Shown here in pieces: positions 33,842 through 42,708 of a stretch of DNA of 64,000 bases. Where the stretch lies: NCBI GenBank assembly GCA_964416305.1, contig CAYQDM010000005.1, forward strand, positions 62,001-126,000, given 5' to 3'. The notes beneath the pieces were generated by a model that was not told the origin of the DNA, ran no database searches, and saw only the letters and a list, made by a program, of their open reading frames with translations. Positions within the stretch are counted from its first letter, which is position 1. Every line of letters begins with the position of its first letter. Source of the DNA: Acidaminobacter sp964416305 (lineage in GTDB: Bacteria > Bacillota > Clostridia > Peptostreptococcales > Acidaminobacteraceae). The position numbers and the translations under genes are program-made.

Positions 33842-35608
33842 ATGAAAAAAATGATTTGTACACTGCTGATTTCAGTGTTCGTCTTAATCACTTTGACCGA
33901 AGCCGCAGGCAGCTTTTCTTTCGGAACTAACGAAATCAGGGAGATTTCTATCTATTTGAATGATAGAAAGCTCGATTTCAAAACCATGCCGGTCGTTCGG
34001 GGCGGAATCGTCTATGTGCCTGTCATTGATCTCGCTTCCGAGCTAAGGTTTTATTACCAGCGTCATAACGAATATAATGCTGTCCTATATAAAAATAACC
34101 TGTTCATAAAGATTGTCAAAGACAGCGAGACTGCTTACATCAATGGCGCTCCCATCAACCTTCGAGGCCCGGTCATAGAAGAAGACAACCGGCTATATCT
34201 GCCTGTAAGCCTGATTTCAGACGCGCTGGATTTTAAAGACAGTTGGGATCCCTCAACTGGTATGTACAGCATGACTTCAGGTGAAATTGGATATAAATAT
34301 ACTTTATTTAAGGATTCCTTTTACAAAAAAATATTTGTGGATGCTTACGGCGTCAATATTTCTGTTCCACTGCACTGGGAACGCCTGACCACTGAGCGGC
34401 AAAGCTTTGGATTTATCGACAGCTATGAGCAGTTCAGCGTTGATATCAGAGCTGAGCGGCAGGATCCAGGCACCAAACTTGACGATTGGCAGGAGACGGT
34501 GCTTGAAACTTTAGAAACCGCCACGCCTGGTCTGACAGGTTCTATAGAGATTGACACATTGACGACCACGCGAATTGACTCTCATTCTCTGGAATACCGG
34601 GTCCGCCAAGGGCCTGAAACAATTAACAATGTCAATTACGTTTTCCTGCAGGCAAACATTGGCTATAATCTTCATTTCGCCTATAACGACTACATTGACC
34701 CGGTCTATGCCAGAAGCATAATTCGAAATATCGCAGAGAGTTTTCAGGTCGACATGCTGACCATACGGGAGTCTGAGGAACATTATATAGAATACCGGAA
34801 TTTCTTTGAATTCGGCGTTACCCTGGATGACGAGCTCTTTTCGAACCAACTTGCCTTCAATACTCAGCGCTTTGAAGGTACACTTCTCAATCCTGACGGC
34901 GTAGAACAATTTCTGATCACAGTTTCAAAAGGAACTGACAAACTTGAATTTGTCGTTCCTGTTGAAGCGGGTAAATTCAGCACCAGAATTTACCTGCCAT
35001 TTGGTCTCGGCAAACACAACGTTTTGATTGAAACATTGGATAAGAATGGGTTTATCTTCGATGCCAAACGTGATCTTAACTTTGAGCCTAGGATCAATTA
35101 CCACCGCAATAACGTCATGCAATTCAGCCTGATCAACACGAGCAGTGACAAAATCAGATATTTGGTACCCACTGTCAGAATCCCTGCTGATCACGAGCAA
35201 ATTACAAGCGTCTCCAATTTACTGAGCTATAAGGAAGTGACACAATACGGTAAAGCCAGGGCACTGTATCTCTGGATCCTGGAAAATATTGAACTGGATG
35301 ACTCAAACGAGCCGTTTAAGAGAACTGCACTGGAAGTCTTTGATAAGGAAATTGGTACCGAAGAGGAGATAGGCCTTCTTTACGCGTCCTTTTTGAGAGC
35401 CATTGGGATTCCTGCCAGAATGGCGACCGGCGCGGGCTTGGCACACCAACATATCTGGGTGGAGGTCTTCATCAACGGCGAATGGCGTGTTATGGATATC
35501 AACCACGAATATACTAATAACACTTCAAGTCCGCCACTAAAATATTTTTGGTTGAATCAAACCAACTTTTATGAAAATTATCAAAATATCACCACTTTAA
35601 ATGAATAA
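33842..35608 (+). CDS. Secreted protein: copper-amine-oxidase-N-like plus transglutaminase-like domain, Cys lost
   Basis: An exported protein of 588 residues from the ATG at 33842 (MKKMICTLLISVFVLITL, a signal peptide). Residues about 25-145 form a copper-amine-oxidase-N-like stalk domain, with NDRKLDFKTMPVV and YLPVSLISDALDF, that is common in clostridial surface proteins. The last 110 residues are transglutaminase-like: LRAIGIPARMATG, HIWVEVFINGEWRVMD. The His and Asp are kept, but where the family has Cys (G-V-C-x-D-Y-A) this protein reads GTEEEIG, with Glu at 35360-35362. It should be catalytically dead in that sense. AAGGGGAGG (33807-33815) is 27 bases before the ATG, abuts an in-frame GTG at 33815, and is best spaced for an ATT codon at 33824. 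Start therefore unsettled. Confidence 0.82.
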   Translation: MKKMICTLLISVFVLITLTEAAGSFSFGTNEIREISIYLNDRKLDFKTMPVVRGGIVYVPVIDLASELRFYYQRHNEYNAVLYKNNLFIKIVKDSETAYINGAPINLRGPVIEEDNRLYLPVSLISDALDFKDSWDPSTGMYSMTSGEIGYKYTLFKDSFYKKIFVDAYGVNISVPLHWERLTTERQSFGFIDSYEQFSVDIRAERQDPGTKLDDWQETVLETLETATPGLTGSIEIDTLTTTRIDSHSLEYRVRQGPETINNVNYVFLQANIGYNLHFAYNDYIDPVYARSIIRNIAESFQVDMLTIRESEEHYIEYRNFFEFGVTLDDELFSNQLAFNTQRFEGTLLNPDGVEQFLITVSKGTDKLEFVVPVEAGKFSTRIYLPFGLGKHNVLIETLDKNGFIFDAKRDLNFEPRINYHRNNVMQFSLINTSSDKIRYLVPTVRIPADHEQITSVSNLLSYKEVTQYGKARALYLWILENIELDDSNEPFKRTALEVFDKEIGTEEEIGLLYASFLRAIGIPARMATGAGLAHQHIWVEVFINGEWRVMDINHEYTNNTSSPPLKYFWLNQTNFYENYQNITTLNE

Positions 35609-35624
35609 GAATGATGAAATAATT

Positions 35625-35675
35625 GAGGAAGCAGCGTCATAAAAGTCTGACTTAGACTTTGCGCACTGCTTCCTC
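35625..35675. terminator. Convergent terminator hairpin
   Basis: GAGGAAGCAG (35625-35634) pairs with CTGCTTCCTC (35666-35675). An inner AAAGTCT/AGACTTT stem extends it. It lies between the convergent secreted-protein and YgjP genes. The T-tracts are weak on both strands. Confidence 0.6.
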
Positions 35676-35688
35676 TTCTCATTTCCAT

Positions 35689-36450
35689 TCAATCCGGCCA
35701 TTCCAAAAGAGCCGCATTATTTTTCAGCCAGTTCTGAGCGTCTTTATAATCCGGCATTACACTTTCCACAACCGAATAAAATGCTTTAGAGTGATTGAGA
35801 TGGGCTAAATGTGCCAGTTCGTGAACGACAATATAATCCGCGATAAATTGTGGTGCCAGAAGGATCCGCCAGCAAAAATTGAGGCTCCCCCTGCTGCTGC
35901 AGCTTCCGTAGCGGGTCTTGGCGCGGCTGATCTTGACTGCACTTGGCTGAAGGGACATTCTCTGGCTATAATGTTGTACGCGCTTCGTGAACCAGATCTT
36001 AGAATAAGTTATAAGTGCCTCTTCCACCGCCTTGGCCGCTTGCTGCTCGTAAGTTGCAGAAGGTGTTTCATTGAATTTAGTTCCGGAATAGATGCGGATT
36101 TCCAGCCGTTTCTCGTCCAAGGCTGCCTTTAAAATCTGACCCGGCTTAATCGCTGCCTTCACCACCCTGAAAGAGCGTTCTGCAAAGGTTATGATCTCAC
36201 CTTCAGAAAACTTGTACTTTGGCATTTGATTCACATATGCCGTCATCCGGTCGAGATACTGCCCAATTTCCTCTCTACGCCGCTCCAGGAATTCTTCGAG
36301 GGTTTTCAGCGAGGCCTTCTGCGGAATAGAGGCGACCAGATCGCCGGATTTCATGATCTTGAGGCGATAATCCTTGCGTCGTTCGCGTTTGATGGTGATC
36401 TCATAAGGTTTGTCATTGTGGTGAAAGCGGATGCTGGCAACCATCGGCAT
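35689..36450 (-). CDS. YgjP-like zinc metallopeptidase (WLM/DUF45)
   Basis: A 253-residue cytosolic protein of the YgjP/DUF45 family. The metal motif HELAHLAHLNH (about residues 212-222) gives HExxH plus a downstream His. The preceding RYGSCSSRGSLNFCWRILLAP is diagnostic for the family. The N-terminal half, with FHHNDKPYEITIKRERRKDYRL, matches the beta-rich lead domain. The role is poorly known; related proteins act on nucleic-acid-linked or ribosomal substrates. AAAGGAG lies four bases before the ATG at 36450; the ATG two codons on has better spacing. It follows kce after a terminator. Confidence 0.9.
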   Translation of the reverse strand: MPMVASIRFHHNDKPYEITIKRERRKDYRLKIMKSGDLVASIPQKASLKTLEEFLERRREEIGQYLDRMTAYVNQMPKYKFSEGEIITFAERSFRVVKAAIKPGQILKAALDEKRLEIRIYSGTKFNETPSATYEQQAAKAVEEALITYSKIWFTKRVQHYSQRMSLQPSAVKISRAKTRYGSCSSRGSLNFCWRILLAPQFIADYIVVHELAHLAHLNHSKAFYSVVESVMPDYKDAQNWLKNNAALLEWPD

Positions 36451-36503
36451 AACGCTCCTTTCAGCAGGGTACCGGCCTTAAGAGGGTCGGCTCCGGTCGT
36501 GAT

Positions 36504-36537
36504 AAAAGCAGCCCGTCAAATGCGTCGGGCTGCTTTT
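36504..36537 (-). terminator. Terminator of the kal-kce unit
   Basis: A perfect 12-bp stem (36526-36537 with 36504-36515) has a 10-base loop. The final part of the stem gives TTTT on the minus strand. It lies 15 bases after the kce stop. Confidence 0.85.
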
Positions 36538-36552
36538 GGTTTGAGTTGAAAA

Positions 36553-37368
36553 CTATTTCGCAATGCCGAGGATGCGTCTGGCCTCAGCAGGCGTCGCGAC
36601 TTCTCTGCCAAGCTCCGCAGCCAGTCTCACGACCCTTGCCACGAGTTGAGCGTTGGAGTCTGCCTTGACGCCCTTGCTGTAGTAGACGTTGTCTTCGAAT
36701 CCGACGCGGACGTGACCGCCCATGATGATAGCCATGGCAGCGAGAGGCGTCTCATAGCGGCCAATGCCCGCAACCGTCCAGGTCGCGTCTGACGGGATTT
36801 GATGCACCATGTACATGAGATCCTCCGGATTCCCCGGACAAGCGCCCGGTACACCGAGGACAAAGTCAAAATGGAGCGGTGCGCTGATCAGGCCTTTCTT
36901 GACGAGGCCCTTAGCTGTGTCAATCATGCCGCGCTCGAATACTTCAATTTCAGGTTTGACGCCCATTTCCTGCATGCGCTTGGCGAAGATCTCAATATTC
37001 TCCTGGGTATTCATGAACACTTCGTCCCCAAAGTTGCAGGTTCCGCAGCTGAGGGTCGCCATTTCAGGCGCCAGCTCAACCGGCTGCAGCCGCTGCTCAG
37101 GCGTATGCCAGGTAGCGCCGCCCGTGGACGGCTGGACAATGATGTCACACTTGGCGCTGATTTTTTCTATGATTTCTTTGTAAACGTCTCCCGACTGCGT
37201 CGGATTGCCTTCCGCGTCCCGAGCGTGCACGTGCACAATGGACGCGCCGGCTTTCCAGCATTCATAGGCTGCTTCAGCGATTTCATCCGGCGTCACCGGA
37301 AGGGTTGGCTGAATTTCCTTGGTCACTTCTGCGCCGGTCAGGGCAGCGGTAATGATCAATTTTTCCAT
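36553..37368 (-). CDS. kce: 3-keto-5-aminohexanoate cleavage enzyme (BKACE family)
   Basis: A zinc beta-keto acid cleavage enzyme: 3-keto-5-aminohexanoate plus acetyl-CoA gives 3-aminobutyryl-CoA plus acetoacetate in clostridial lysine fermentation. 271 residues. His46 and His48 in ASIVHVHARD and the Glu in GFEDN are the zinc ligands; QPSTGGATW and LSCGTCNFGDEVF shape the active site. The BKACE family has many substrates, but the gene next to kal favours the lysine pathway. The other lysine-pathway genes (kamA, kamDE, kdd) are not in this window. AGGAGG precedes the ATG. It follows kal by 12 bases. Confidence 0.92.
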   Translation of the reverse strand: MEKLIITAALTGAEVTKEIQPTLPVTPDEIAEAAYECWKAGASIVHVHARDAEGNPTQSGDVYKEIIEKISAKCDIIVQPSTGGATWHTPEQRLQPVELAPEMATLSCGTCNFGDEVFMNTQENIEIFAKRMQEMGVKPEIEVFERGMIDTAKGLVKKGLISAPLHFDFVLGVPGACPGNPEDLMYMVHQIPSDATWTVAGIGRYETPLAAMAIIMGGHVRVGFEDNVYYSKGVKADSNAQLVARVVRLAAELGREVATPAEARRILGIAK

Positions 37369-37380
37369 TCAGGCCACCTC

Positions 37381-37764
37381 CTATTTGCGCTGCTTGTCTT
37401 TAGGAACCACGCAGGTGCCTGTCGCGCGACAGACCACAATAGGCTCTTCAAGTACGTCACAAGCGGAATCGTTGATGTCCGGTCTGGGGATGATGACTTT
37501 TCTGGCCTCAAAGACCATTTTCCGAGAGGAATTGCCGACTTTGACGATCTCGCCGACGGCTTCTATATAGTCACCGGCATAGACCGGCGCGAGGAACTCT
37601 ACGGACTCATAAGCCGCGAAAAGTCCTTCGTCTCCGTCCTGACGGATGAGAAGCTCGGTGGCGACATCCCCAAATAAATTGAGCATTTTTGCGCCGTCGA
37701 CAAGGTTGCCGCCGTAATGCGCGTCGTGCATGCTCATTCTGATTCTGATCATTGCTTTTGACAT
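37381..37764 (-). CDS. kal: 3-aminobutyryl-CoA ammonia-lyase
   Basis: Removes ammonia from 3-aminobutyryl-CoA to give crotonyl-CoA, the step after Kce. It is a 127-residue hotdog-fold protein starting MSKAMIRIRMSMHDAHYGGNLVDGAKML at 37764 with GGAGG seven bases upstream; the frame is open to 37854, but no start signal is there. MHDAHYGGNLVDGA is the Kal signature as I know it, and GDEGLFAAYESVEFLAPVYAGDYIE is the hotdog core. A short operon kal-kce with its own promoter and terminator lies between the V-ATPase operon and the YgjP gene. Confidence 0.9.
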   Translation of the reverse strand: MSKAMIRIRMSMHDAHYGGNLVDGAKMLNLFGDVATELLIRQDGDEGLFAAYESVEFLAPVYAGDYIEAVGEIVKVGNSSRKMVFEARKVIIPRPDINDSACDVLEEPIVVCRATGTCVVPKDKQRK

Positions 37765-37812
37765 GTGATAACCTCCAAAGGTTAACCCGACCCTGTTCTT
37801 GCACCCAAGGCT

Positions 37813-37818
37813 ATTATA
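37813..37818 (-). promoter_or_regulatory. Predicted -10 box of kal-kce
   Basis: TATAAT on the minus strand, about 49 bases before the kal start. No convincing -35 is seen at 16-18 bases, so confidence is limited. Confidence 0.4.
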
Positions 37819-37881
37819 TCCTTTCAGAGGCAAAAAGAAAATGAGGGAATACAAAACTATTTGGTAACTACAAGTGCGAAA

Positions 37882-37915
37882 CGGGCGGAGGACACTGTGC
37901 GTTTCCCCTCGCCCG
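37882..37915 (-). terminator. Hairpin after the V-type ATPase operon
   Basis: CGGGCG (37915-37910) pairs with CGCCCG (37887-37882), followed inward by AGGGGA/TCCTC with one bulge. The tail TTTCGC is only weakly T-rich. It lies six bases after the ntpD stop and separates it from kal. Confidence 0.6.
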
Positions 37916-37920
37916 CTGAT

Positions 37921-38544
37921 TTACATTTTCTTCGAAGCATTTTTCTTGACCTTTTTGAGCCGGAAGAAATCCTCGCGCTCTTTCTCTTCGAGAGTCTCCG
38001 AAATGGCCTTGACCAAAGCTCTGTATCTCGGTATTTGAATGCGGTCCAGGGCGTTGGTTCGCTTTTGTGTCTTCTTGATTTCCATGGCCAGCTTATATAT
38101 GGAAGTTTCGATCTCAGCAAGTTCATAAAGTTTTCGGCGCAGATCGTTATAGGCCTCAACGGCGTTGTCCAGGGCAGAATTCGTCCTGAAGACGCCATAG
38201 CTGGGGTCAATGGGCTGGGGTACGTTTCGGACCATCGGCAGCTCCACACCCATGACGCTGCGGCTGAGCAGCTCAAATTCCTCATCTTTGGGAATGGAAA
38301 TGGAAATCTCTTCAATAGTTTGTGTGCCCAGCAGCATATTTGAGATTTTAAGGGCTTCGGAGGCTTCCTCGAAGCGATTCTGGATCTCAATCTGAACCTG
38401 ATTGGCCCGGTTCATCATGCCCATCATGTCACGGATCAGAACGTTCCGCTTTCGGTCCAGAAGCTCATAGCCTCGAATGGAAAAGGCGAGCATGCTTTTC
38501 GCACGGATCAGATTGGCTTTGGTCGGCGCTATGTTGCTATACAT
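37921..38544 (-). CDS. ntpD: V-type ATP synthase subunit D
   Basis: The central rotor shaft of the V1 part, 207 residues, mainly two long coiled-coil helices: IAPTKANLIRAKSMLAFSIRGYELLDRKRNVLI at the N-terminus and KKTQKRTNALDRIQIPRYRALV near the C-terminus. The latter is the standard D signature. AGGAGG precedes the ATG. It is the last gene of the ntp operon. Confidence 0.95.
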   Translation of the reverse strand: MYSNIAPTKANLIRAKSMLAFSIRGYELLDRKRNVLIRDMMGMMNRANQVQIEIQNRFEEASEALKISNMLLGTQTIEEISISIPKDEEFELLSRSVMGVELPMVRNVPQPIDPSYGVFRTNSALDNAVEAYNDLRRKLYELAEIETSIYKLAMEIKKTQKRTNALDRIQIPRYRALVKAISETLEEKEREDFFRLKKVKKNASKKM

Positions 38545-38556
38545 GTCGCACCCCTC

Positions 38557-39936
38557 CTAACCTCTGTAGAAAGCGTCAATAATATCTGTGCTGAGGCGGT
38601 CGAGTTCAGTCCTCGGAAGAAGGCTAAGTACATCCCAGGCAATGCCCAGACTCTTGTTGATGTCGCGGCTTTCGTCCATATGCTGCCGCACGAACTGACT
38701 CTCAAAAGCCCGGCCATAGGCCATATAGCGCTGATCGGTCTCAGTGAGGTCGCTCTCGCCAATAATTTGAGCCAGGGAGCGGATGTCCTGCACCTTTGAA
38801 TAACTGGAAAAAAGCTGGTTGGCAACATCCGGATGTTCTTTTGTGGTATAGCCTTCACCAATGCCGTCTTTCATCAGACGGGACAGACTCGGCAGGACGT
38901 TGATGGGCGGATAGACATTGTCCTGATGCAGCTCGCGGCTGAGCACGATCTGACCTTCAGTAATATACCCCGTCAGGTCCGGAATTGGGTGGCTGATGTC
39001 ATCATTGGGCATAGTCAGAATTGGCAGGAAGGTAATGGAGCCTTCGCGGCTGTGGAGCATACCCGCCCGTTCATACAGCGAAGCCAGGTCAGAGTAGAGA
39101 TACCCCGGATAGCCCTTTCTTGAAGGGACTTCCTCCCGCGCTGAAGATACCTCTCGTAAGGCTTCGCAGTAGGAGGTCAAGTCAGTCATGACGACGAGGA
39201 CGTGATAGCCCAGTTCAAAAGCCAGGTATTCGGCTGTCGTCAAAGCGCACCGCGGTGTACTGATGCGTTCAACAATAGGATCATCCGCCAGATTGACAAA
39301 CATGACGACTTTGTCAATGGCACCGGAGTCCTCGAAGCTGCGTCTGAAAAAATCAGCGTCATCGTGCTTGACACCTATGGCTGCGAAAACTACAGCGAAC
39401 TTGTCGTTGCTCGTACCGCTAAGCTTGGCCTGACGGACAATCTGGGCGGCGAGTTCATTGTGCGGAAGGCCGTTCCCTGAAAAGATAGGCAGTTTTTGCC
39501 CTCGGATCAGCGTCATCAGCGTATCAATGGAGGAAACGCCGGTTTCAATATAATCTCTTGGATACTTTCTGGCGACGGGATTGATTGGTCTGCCGTTGAT
39601 ATTATAGTGCAGGTTTCCGTAAATTGGGCCGCCGCCGTCAATCGCCCTGCCTATGCCATCAAAGGAGCGTCCAAGGATATCCGGGGACATAGCCAGCTCA
39701 AAGGGCCTGCCGGTAAAACGAATAGAAGCGTTGGTGGCGGAAAGACCGGAGGTGCCCTCAAACACCTGGGCAACCACGGTTTTATCTTCGAGGCGGATTA
39801 CCTTGCCCAGCCTGTCCTTGTCACCCTTGACTCGGATCTTGATAATTTCACCATAAGAAGCATTTTCGACGCCCGAGAGGACCATCAGCGGACCTTCGAG
39901 CATGTCAATTTTTAGATACTCTTTAGCAATTTCCAC
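38557..39936 (-). CDS. ntpB: V-type ATP synthase subunit B
   Basis: The regulatory, non-catalytic nucleotide-binding subunit of V1, 459 residues. GPLMVLSGVENASYGE, IFSGNGLPHNELAAQI, and the MTDLTSYCEALREVSSAREEVPSRKGYPGYLYS run are intact. It lacks a Walker A lysine as expected for B. The start is GTG at 39936 with GGGGGG six bases upstream. Its neighbours are ntpA and ntpD at 12-base spacings. Confidence 0.96.
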   Translation of the reverse strand: MEIAKEYLKIDMLEGPLMVLSGVENASYGEIIKIRVKGDKDRLGKVIRLEDKTVVAQVFEGTSGLSATNASIRFTGRPFELAMSPDILGRSFDGIGRAIDGGGPIYGNLHYNINGRPINPVARKYPRDYIETGVSSIDTLMTLIRGQKLPIFSGNGLPHNELAAQIVRQAKLSGTSNDKFAVVFAAIGVKHDDADFFRRSFEDSGAIDKVVMFVNLADDPIVERISTPRCALTTAEYLAFELGYHVLVVMTDLTSYCEALREVSSAREEVPSRKGYPGYLYSDLASLYERAGMLHSREGSITFLPILTMPNDDISHPIPDLTGYITEGQIVLSRELHQDNVYPPINVLPSLSRLMKDGIGEGYTTKEHPDVANQLFSSYSKVQDIRSLAQIIGESDLTETDQRYMAYGRAFESQFVRQHMDESRDINKSLGIAWDVLSLLPRTELDRLSTDIIDAFYRG

Positions 39937-39948
39937 ACAGGTCCCCCC

Positions 39949-41715
39949 TTAGGCATATTTTTTAATCAGCGTGTCAAAGTAATCGTCGATCTGCTCCGTG
40001 AGGGCATCCAGACCGCTTAAATCATCATTCGGAATATCATATTTCATTTTGATCACACGGTCAAAAAGCGACTCATTGCGGACCACCGAGATTGGGATGC
40101 CTTTCTTTACGGCTTCCAAGCCGCGCTCGTAGAGGTGCGCGATAATTGTCAGCATACGGTACTGCTTTTGAATAGGCACATAGGTATCGTCCTTATGAAA
40201 GGCATTTTGCTGAAGAAAACCAATTTTCAGAACTTTAGATACTTCCAGGATCAGGCGCTGATCATCTGGAAGGACGTCTTCGCCTACAAGCTGAACGATA
40301 TCTGCCAGCTTGTTTTCTTCAAACAGCAGCCGGATCATTTCTGCCCGCAGCTCCACAAGGTCCGCACTGACATTCGCCGCGTACCACGGTGCGAGGATCT
40401 TGATATAACCGCTGTAGCTGTTAAGCCAGTGAATCGAAGGATAGTGGCGTGCATATGCCAGCTTTTTATCGAGGGCCAGAAAGGCATTTACAAAGCGCTT
40501 GGTATTTTCCGTCACAGGCTCGGAGAAGTCACCGCCGGCCGGGGAAACTGCACCTATGATCGTCACCGAGGCGTCCCGTCCCTCCATAGTGCGAACGTAG
40601 CCGGCGCGCTCGTAAAACTCTGCAAGTCTGGAAGGCAGGTAAGCTGGGTAGCCATCCTCTGCAGGCATTTCTTCCAGACGACCCGAGATCTCCCTCAAGG
40701 CCTCTGCCCAACGGGACGTGGAGTCTGCCATAATGGCGACATCATAACCCATGTCCCGGTAGTACTCCGCAATGGTAATTCCGGTATAAATACTGGCCTC
40801 TCGGGCTGCGACCGGCATGTTTGAGGTGTTTGCGATCAGGACAGTCCGGTCCATGATTGGACGGCCGGACGCCGGATCGATCAGCTTTGGAAACTGCTCA
40901 AGGACGTCCGTCATTTCATTGCCCCGCTCTCCGCAGCCGATGTATACGATAATATCCGCATCGCTCCATTTGGCGAGCTGATGCTGGGTCATAGTTTTGC
41001 CAGTGCCGAAGCCGCCCGGTATGGCTGCGGTGCCGCCCTTGGCGATAGGGAAAAAGATATCCAGTACGCGCTGTCCCGTCAACAGCGGTTTTGAGAGCGC
41101 AAGACGCTCAGAGACCGGTCTTGGCGATCTGACCGGCCATTCCTGCAGTAGGCAGAGCGACTCCTCATCACCTTCCCTGTTCCTGATCTTTACAAGCGGC
41201 TCAATGATGCTGTATTCTCCGGAAGGCGCGCACCAAGTCACTTCGCCCTCCACGCCCGGCGGTACGATCCAGCGAAACTCAATCAAAGGGGTTTCCTGGA
41301 AGCTTGCCATGCACATTCCTTGCAGGAGATGCTGCCCGACAACGACATCCATGTCCACTTTCCAGCGAGCTTCCTCATCAATGGCAATCATGCCAATCCC
41401 TTCATTGATGAAACCGGGATTGTTTTTTTCGATTTCCAGCAACGGCCTCTCTATGCCGTCAAAGATGTTGCCAAGCAGTCCAGGGCCAAGCTTAAGCGAC
41501 AGCGGCTTTCCGGTGGACGTCACCGGTTCGCCAATTTTCAAGCCCTCAGTCTCCTCATACACCTGAATGGTGGCGTCATTGCCCTCTATGGCAATGATCT
41601 CCCCAATCAGTTTGAGATGGCCCACCATGACCATTTCACGCATTTTATAGCCCGTCATATCAGTGGCGCCGACAACCGGGCCATTGACCATTTTAATTCG
41701 GCCTCGATCATGCAT
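39949..41715 (-). CDS. ntpA: V-type ATP synthase subunit A (catalytic)
   Basis: The catalytic subunit of V1, 588 residues from the ATG at 41715 (MHDRGRIKMVNGPVVGATDM), which has GGGGTGAG just upstream; the longer frame to 41748 is inside ntpE. Walker A is GGFGTGKT near residue 235. The long non-homologous insert near 110-190 (ARWKVDMDVVVGQHLL...) and YIGCGERGNEMTDVL are typical. It overlaps ntpE by 8 bases. Confidence 0.96.
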   Translation of the reverse strand: MHDRGRIKMVNGPVVGATDMTGYKMREMVMVGHLKLIGEIIAIEGNDATIQVYEETEGLKIGEPVTSTGKPLSLKLGPGLLGNIFDGIERPLLEIEKNNPGFINEGIGMIAIDEEARWKVDMDVVVGQHLLQGMCMASFQETPLIEFRWIVPPGVEGEVTWCAPSGEYSIIEPLVKIRNREGDEESLCLLQEWPVRSPRPVSERLALSKPLLTGQRVLDIFFPIAKGGTAAIPGGFGTGKTMTQHQLAKWSDADIIVYIGCGERGNEMTDVLEQFPKLIDPASGRPIMDRTVLIANTSNMPVAAREASIYTGITIAEYYRDMGYDVAIMADSTSRWAEALREISGRLEEMPAEDGYPAYLPSRLAEFYERAGYVRTMEGRDASVTIIGAVSPAGGDFSEPVTENTKRFVNAFLALDKKLAYARHYPSIHWLNSYSGYIKILAPWYAANVSADLVELRAEMIRLLFEENKLADIVQLVGEDVLPDDQRLILEVSKVLKIGFLQQNAFHKDDTYVPIQKQYRMLTIIAHLYERGLEAVKKGIPISVVRNESLFDRVIKMKYDIPNDDLSGLDALTEQIDDYFDTLIKKYA

Positions 41716-42349
41716 CTGCCTCACCCCGTTCCTCAAGGAGCTCTGCAACCAGCTGCCCCATCACGACTTCAGCGTCTTCAAGCAGGATATCAAAGGAACC
41801 GTCCAGCTTCAGTGTCCGCTCGCCGTTGTAAAAAATCAGTCCGCCCATAATACCTTTTTTGACGGGCACCCACTTAATCTTTGCAGGGTCAAACCCCTGC
41901 ATTACCATTTCGCTGGCGAGGCTTTCCCCAAAACGCGAATAATCCTCTTCCAGAAGTTCCACTTCAATGCTTGTGAACCGGTTCAACTCCTCAACGGATT
42001 TTAGAATACGCAGTTTGAGAAAATCCAAATAGTCCGGCGTTTTTCTGAATTCATTGACACGCGCTTTCAGGGCATCACATAGCTCCAGGACAATATCGTG
42101 CTTCAGTCTCAACATCTGATTCCTGACGCCGCTGAGCACTTTGGAAATCTTTTTCCTTGAGTCATCCCTGGCATTCTCTTCGTGAACTTCAACAAATTTT
42201 CTGGATTTTTCCATTAGCTTTTTTTTATAGATTTTGACCGCTTCAAGAGTTTCCTCATCCAGTTCTGAAATTTTCACACCGTAGGATTCTTCGAGGCGAT
42301 CGAGCACAATTTTTGTAAACACTTCAATTTTTTCATCTACTGTAATCAT
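41708..42349 (-). CDS. ntpE: V-type ATP synthase subunit E
   Basis: Peripheral stalk subunit, 213 residues. A long coiled coil (about 5-110) is followed by a globular part with MGGLIFYNGERTLKLDGSFDILLEDA, the E-type C-terminal signature (GGLxxxxxdGkixxdnTl...). Start is the ATG at 42349 after GGTGA. It is the fifth subunit gene after ntpF. Sequence divergence from characterised E subunits is considerable, as is usual for this subunit. Confidence 0.86.
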   Translation of the reverse strand: MITVDEKIEVFTKIVLDRLEESYGVKISELDEETLEAVKIYKKKLMEKSRKFVEVHEENARDDSRKKISKVLSGVRNQMLRLKHDIVLELCDALKARVNEFRKTPDYLDFLKLRILKSVEELNRFTSIEVELLEEDYSRFGESLASEMVMQGFDPAKIKWVPVKKGIMGGLIFYNGERTLKLDGSFDILLEDAEVVMGQLVAELLEERGEADA

Positions 42350-42366
42350 TGGTCACCAACTCTCTG

Positions 42367-42672
42367 TTACAGTTTAATGCCGATCGAGTCGCGTATGTAG
42401 CGTGTGATGTACCCGCTGTCATATTTCCCCCCGACCGCCGGCACTTCAACGATCATTTTTTTCTTTTCCTTTAACTTGATTGTCATGACTTCCTTCTCAA
42501 TCATGTGAAGCACCCCGCTGGACAAGACGACGATCCCAATTTCAGGATCTGCCAGTTTTCTCTCCAGCAGTTCCAGAGCTTTATCCCTGTCCTGGACGAG
42601 CTCGCCGGCAATGCCGGACAGCCTGAGACCCATCAGTGTATCCAGATCATCACTGATCAGAAATGACTTCAT
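42367..42672 (-). CDS. ntpG: V-type ATP synthase subunit F
   Basis: The small central-stalk subunit (F in bacterial V-type nomenclature; NtpG in Enterococcus), 101 residues with a Rossmann-like fold: FLISDDLDTLMGLRLSGIAG and GIVVLSSGVLHMIEKEV. It binds subunit D and couples it to the ring. It lies between K and E. AAGGGAG precedes the ATG. Confidence 0.92.
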   Translation of the reverse strand: MKSFLISDDLDTLMGLRLSGIAGELVQDRDKALELLERKLADPEIGIVVLSSGVLHMIEKEVMTIKLKEKKKMIVEVPAVGGKYDSGYITRYIRDSIGIKL

Positions 42673-42708
42673 ACGAACCGCTCCCTTCTGATGGCGCTGT
42701 AGTTCGGA

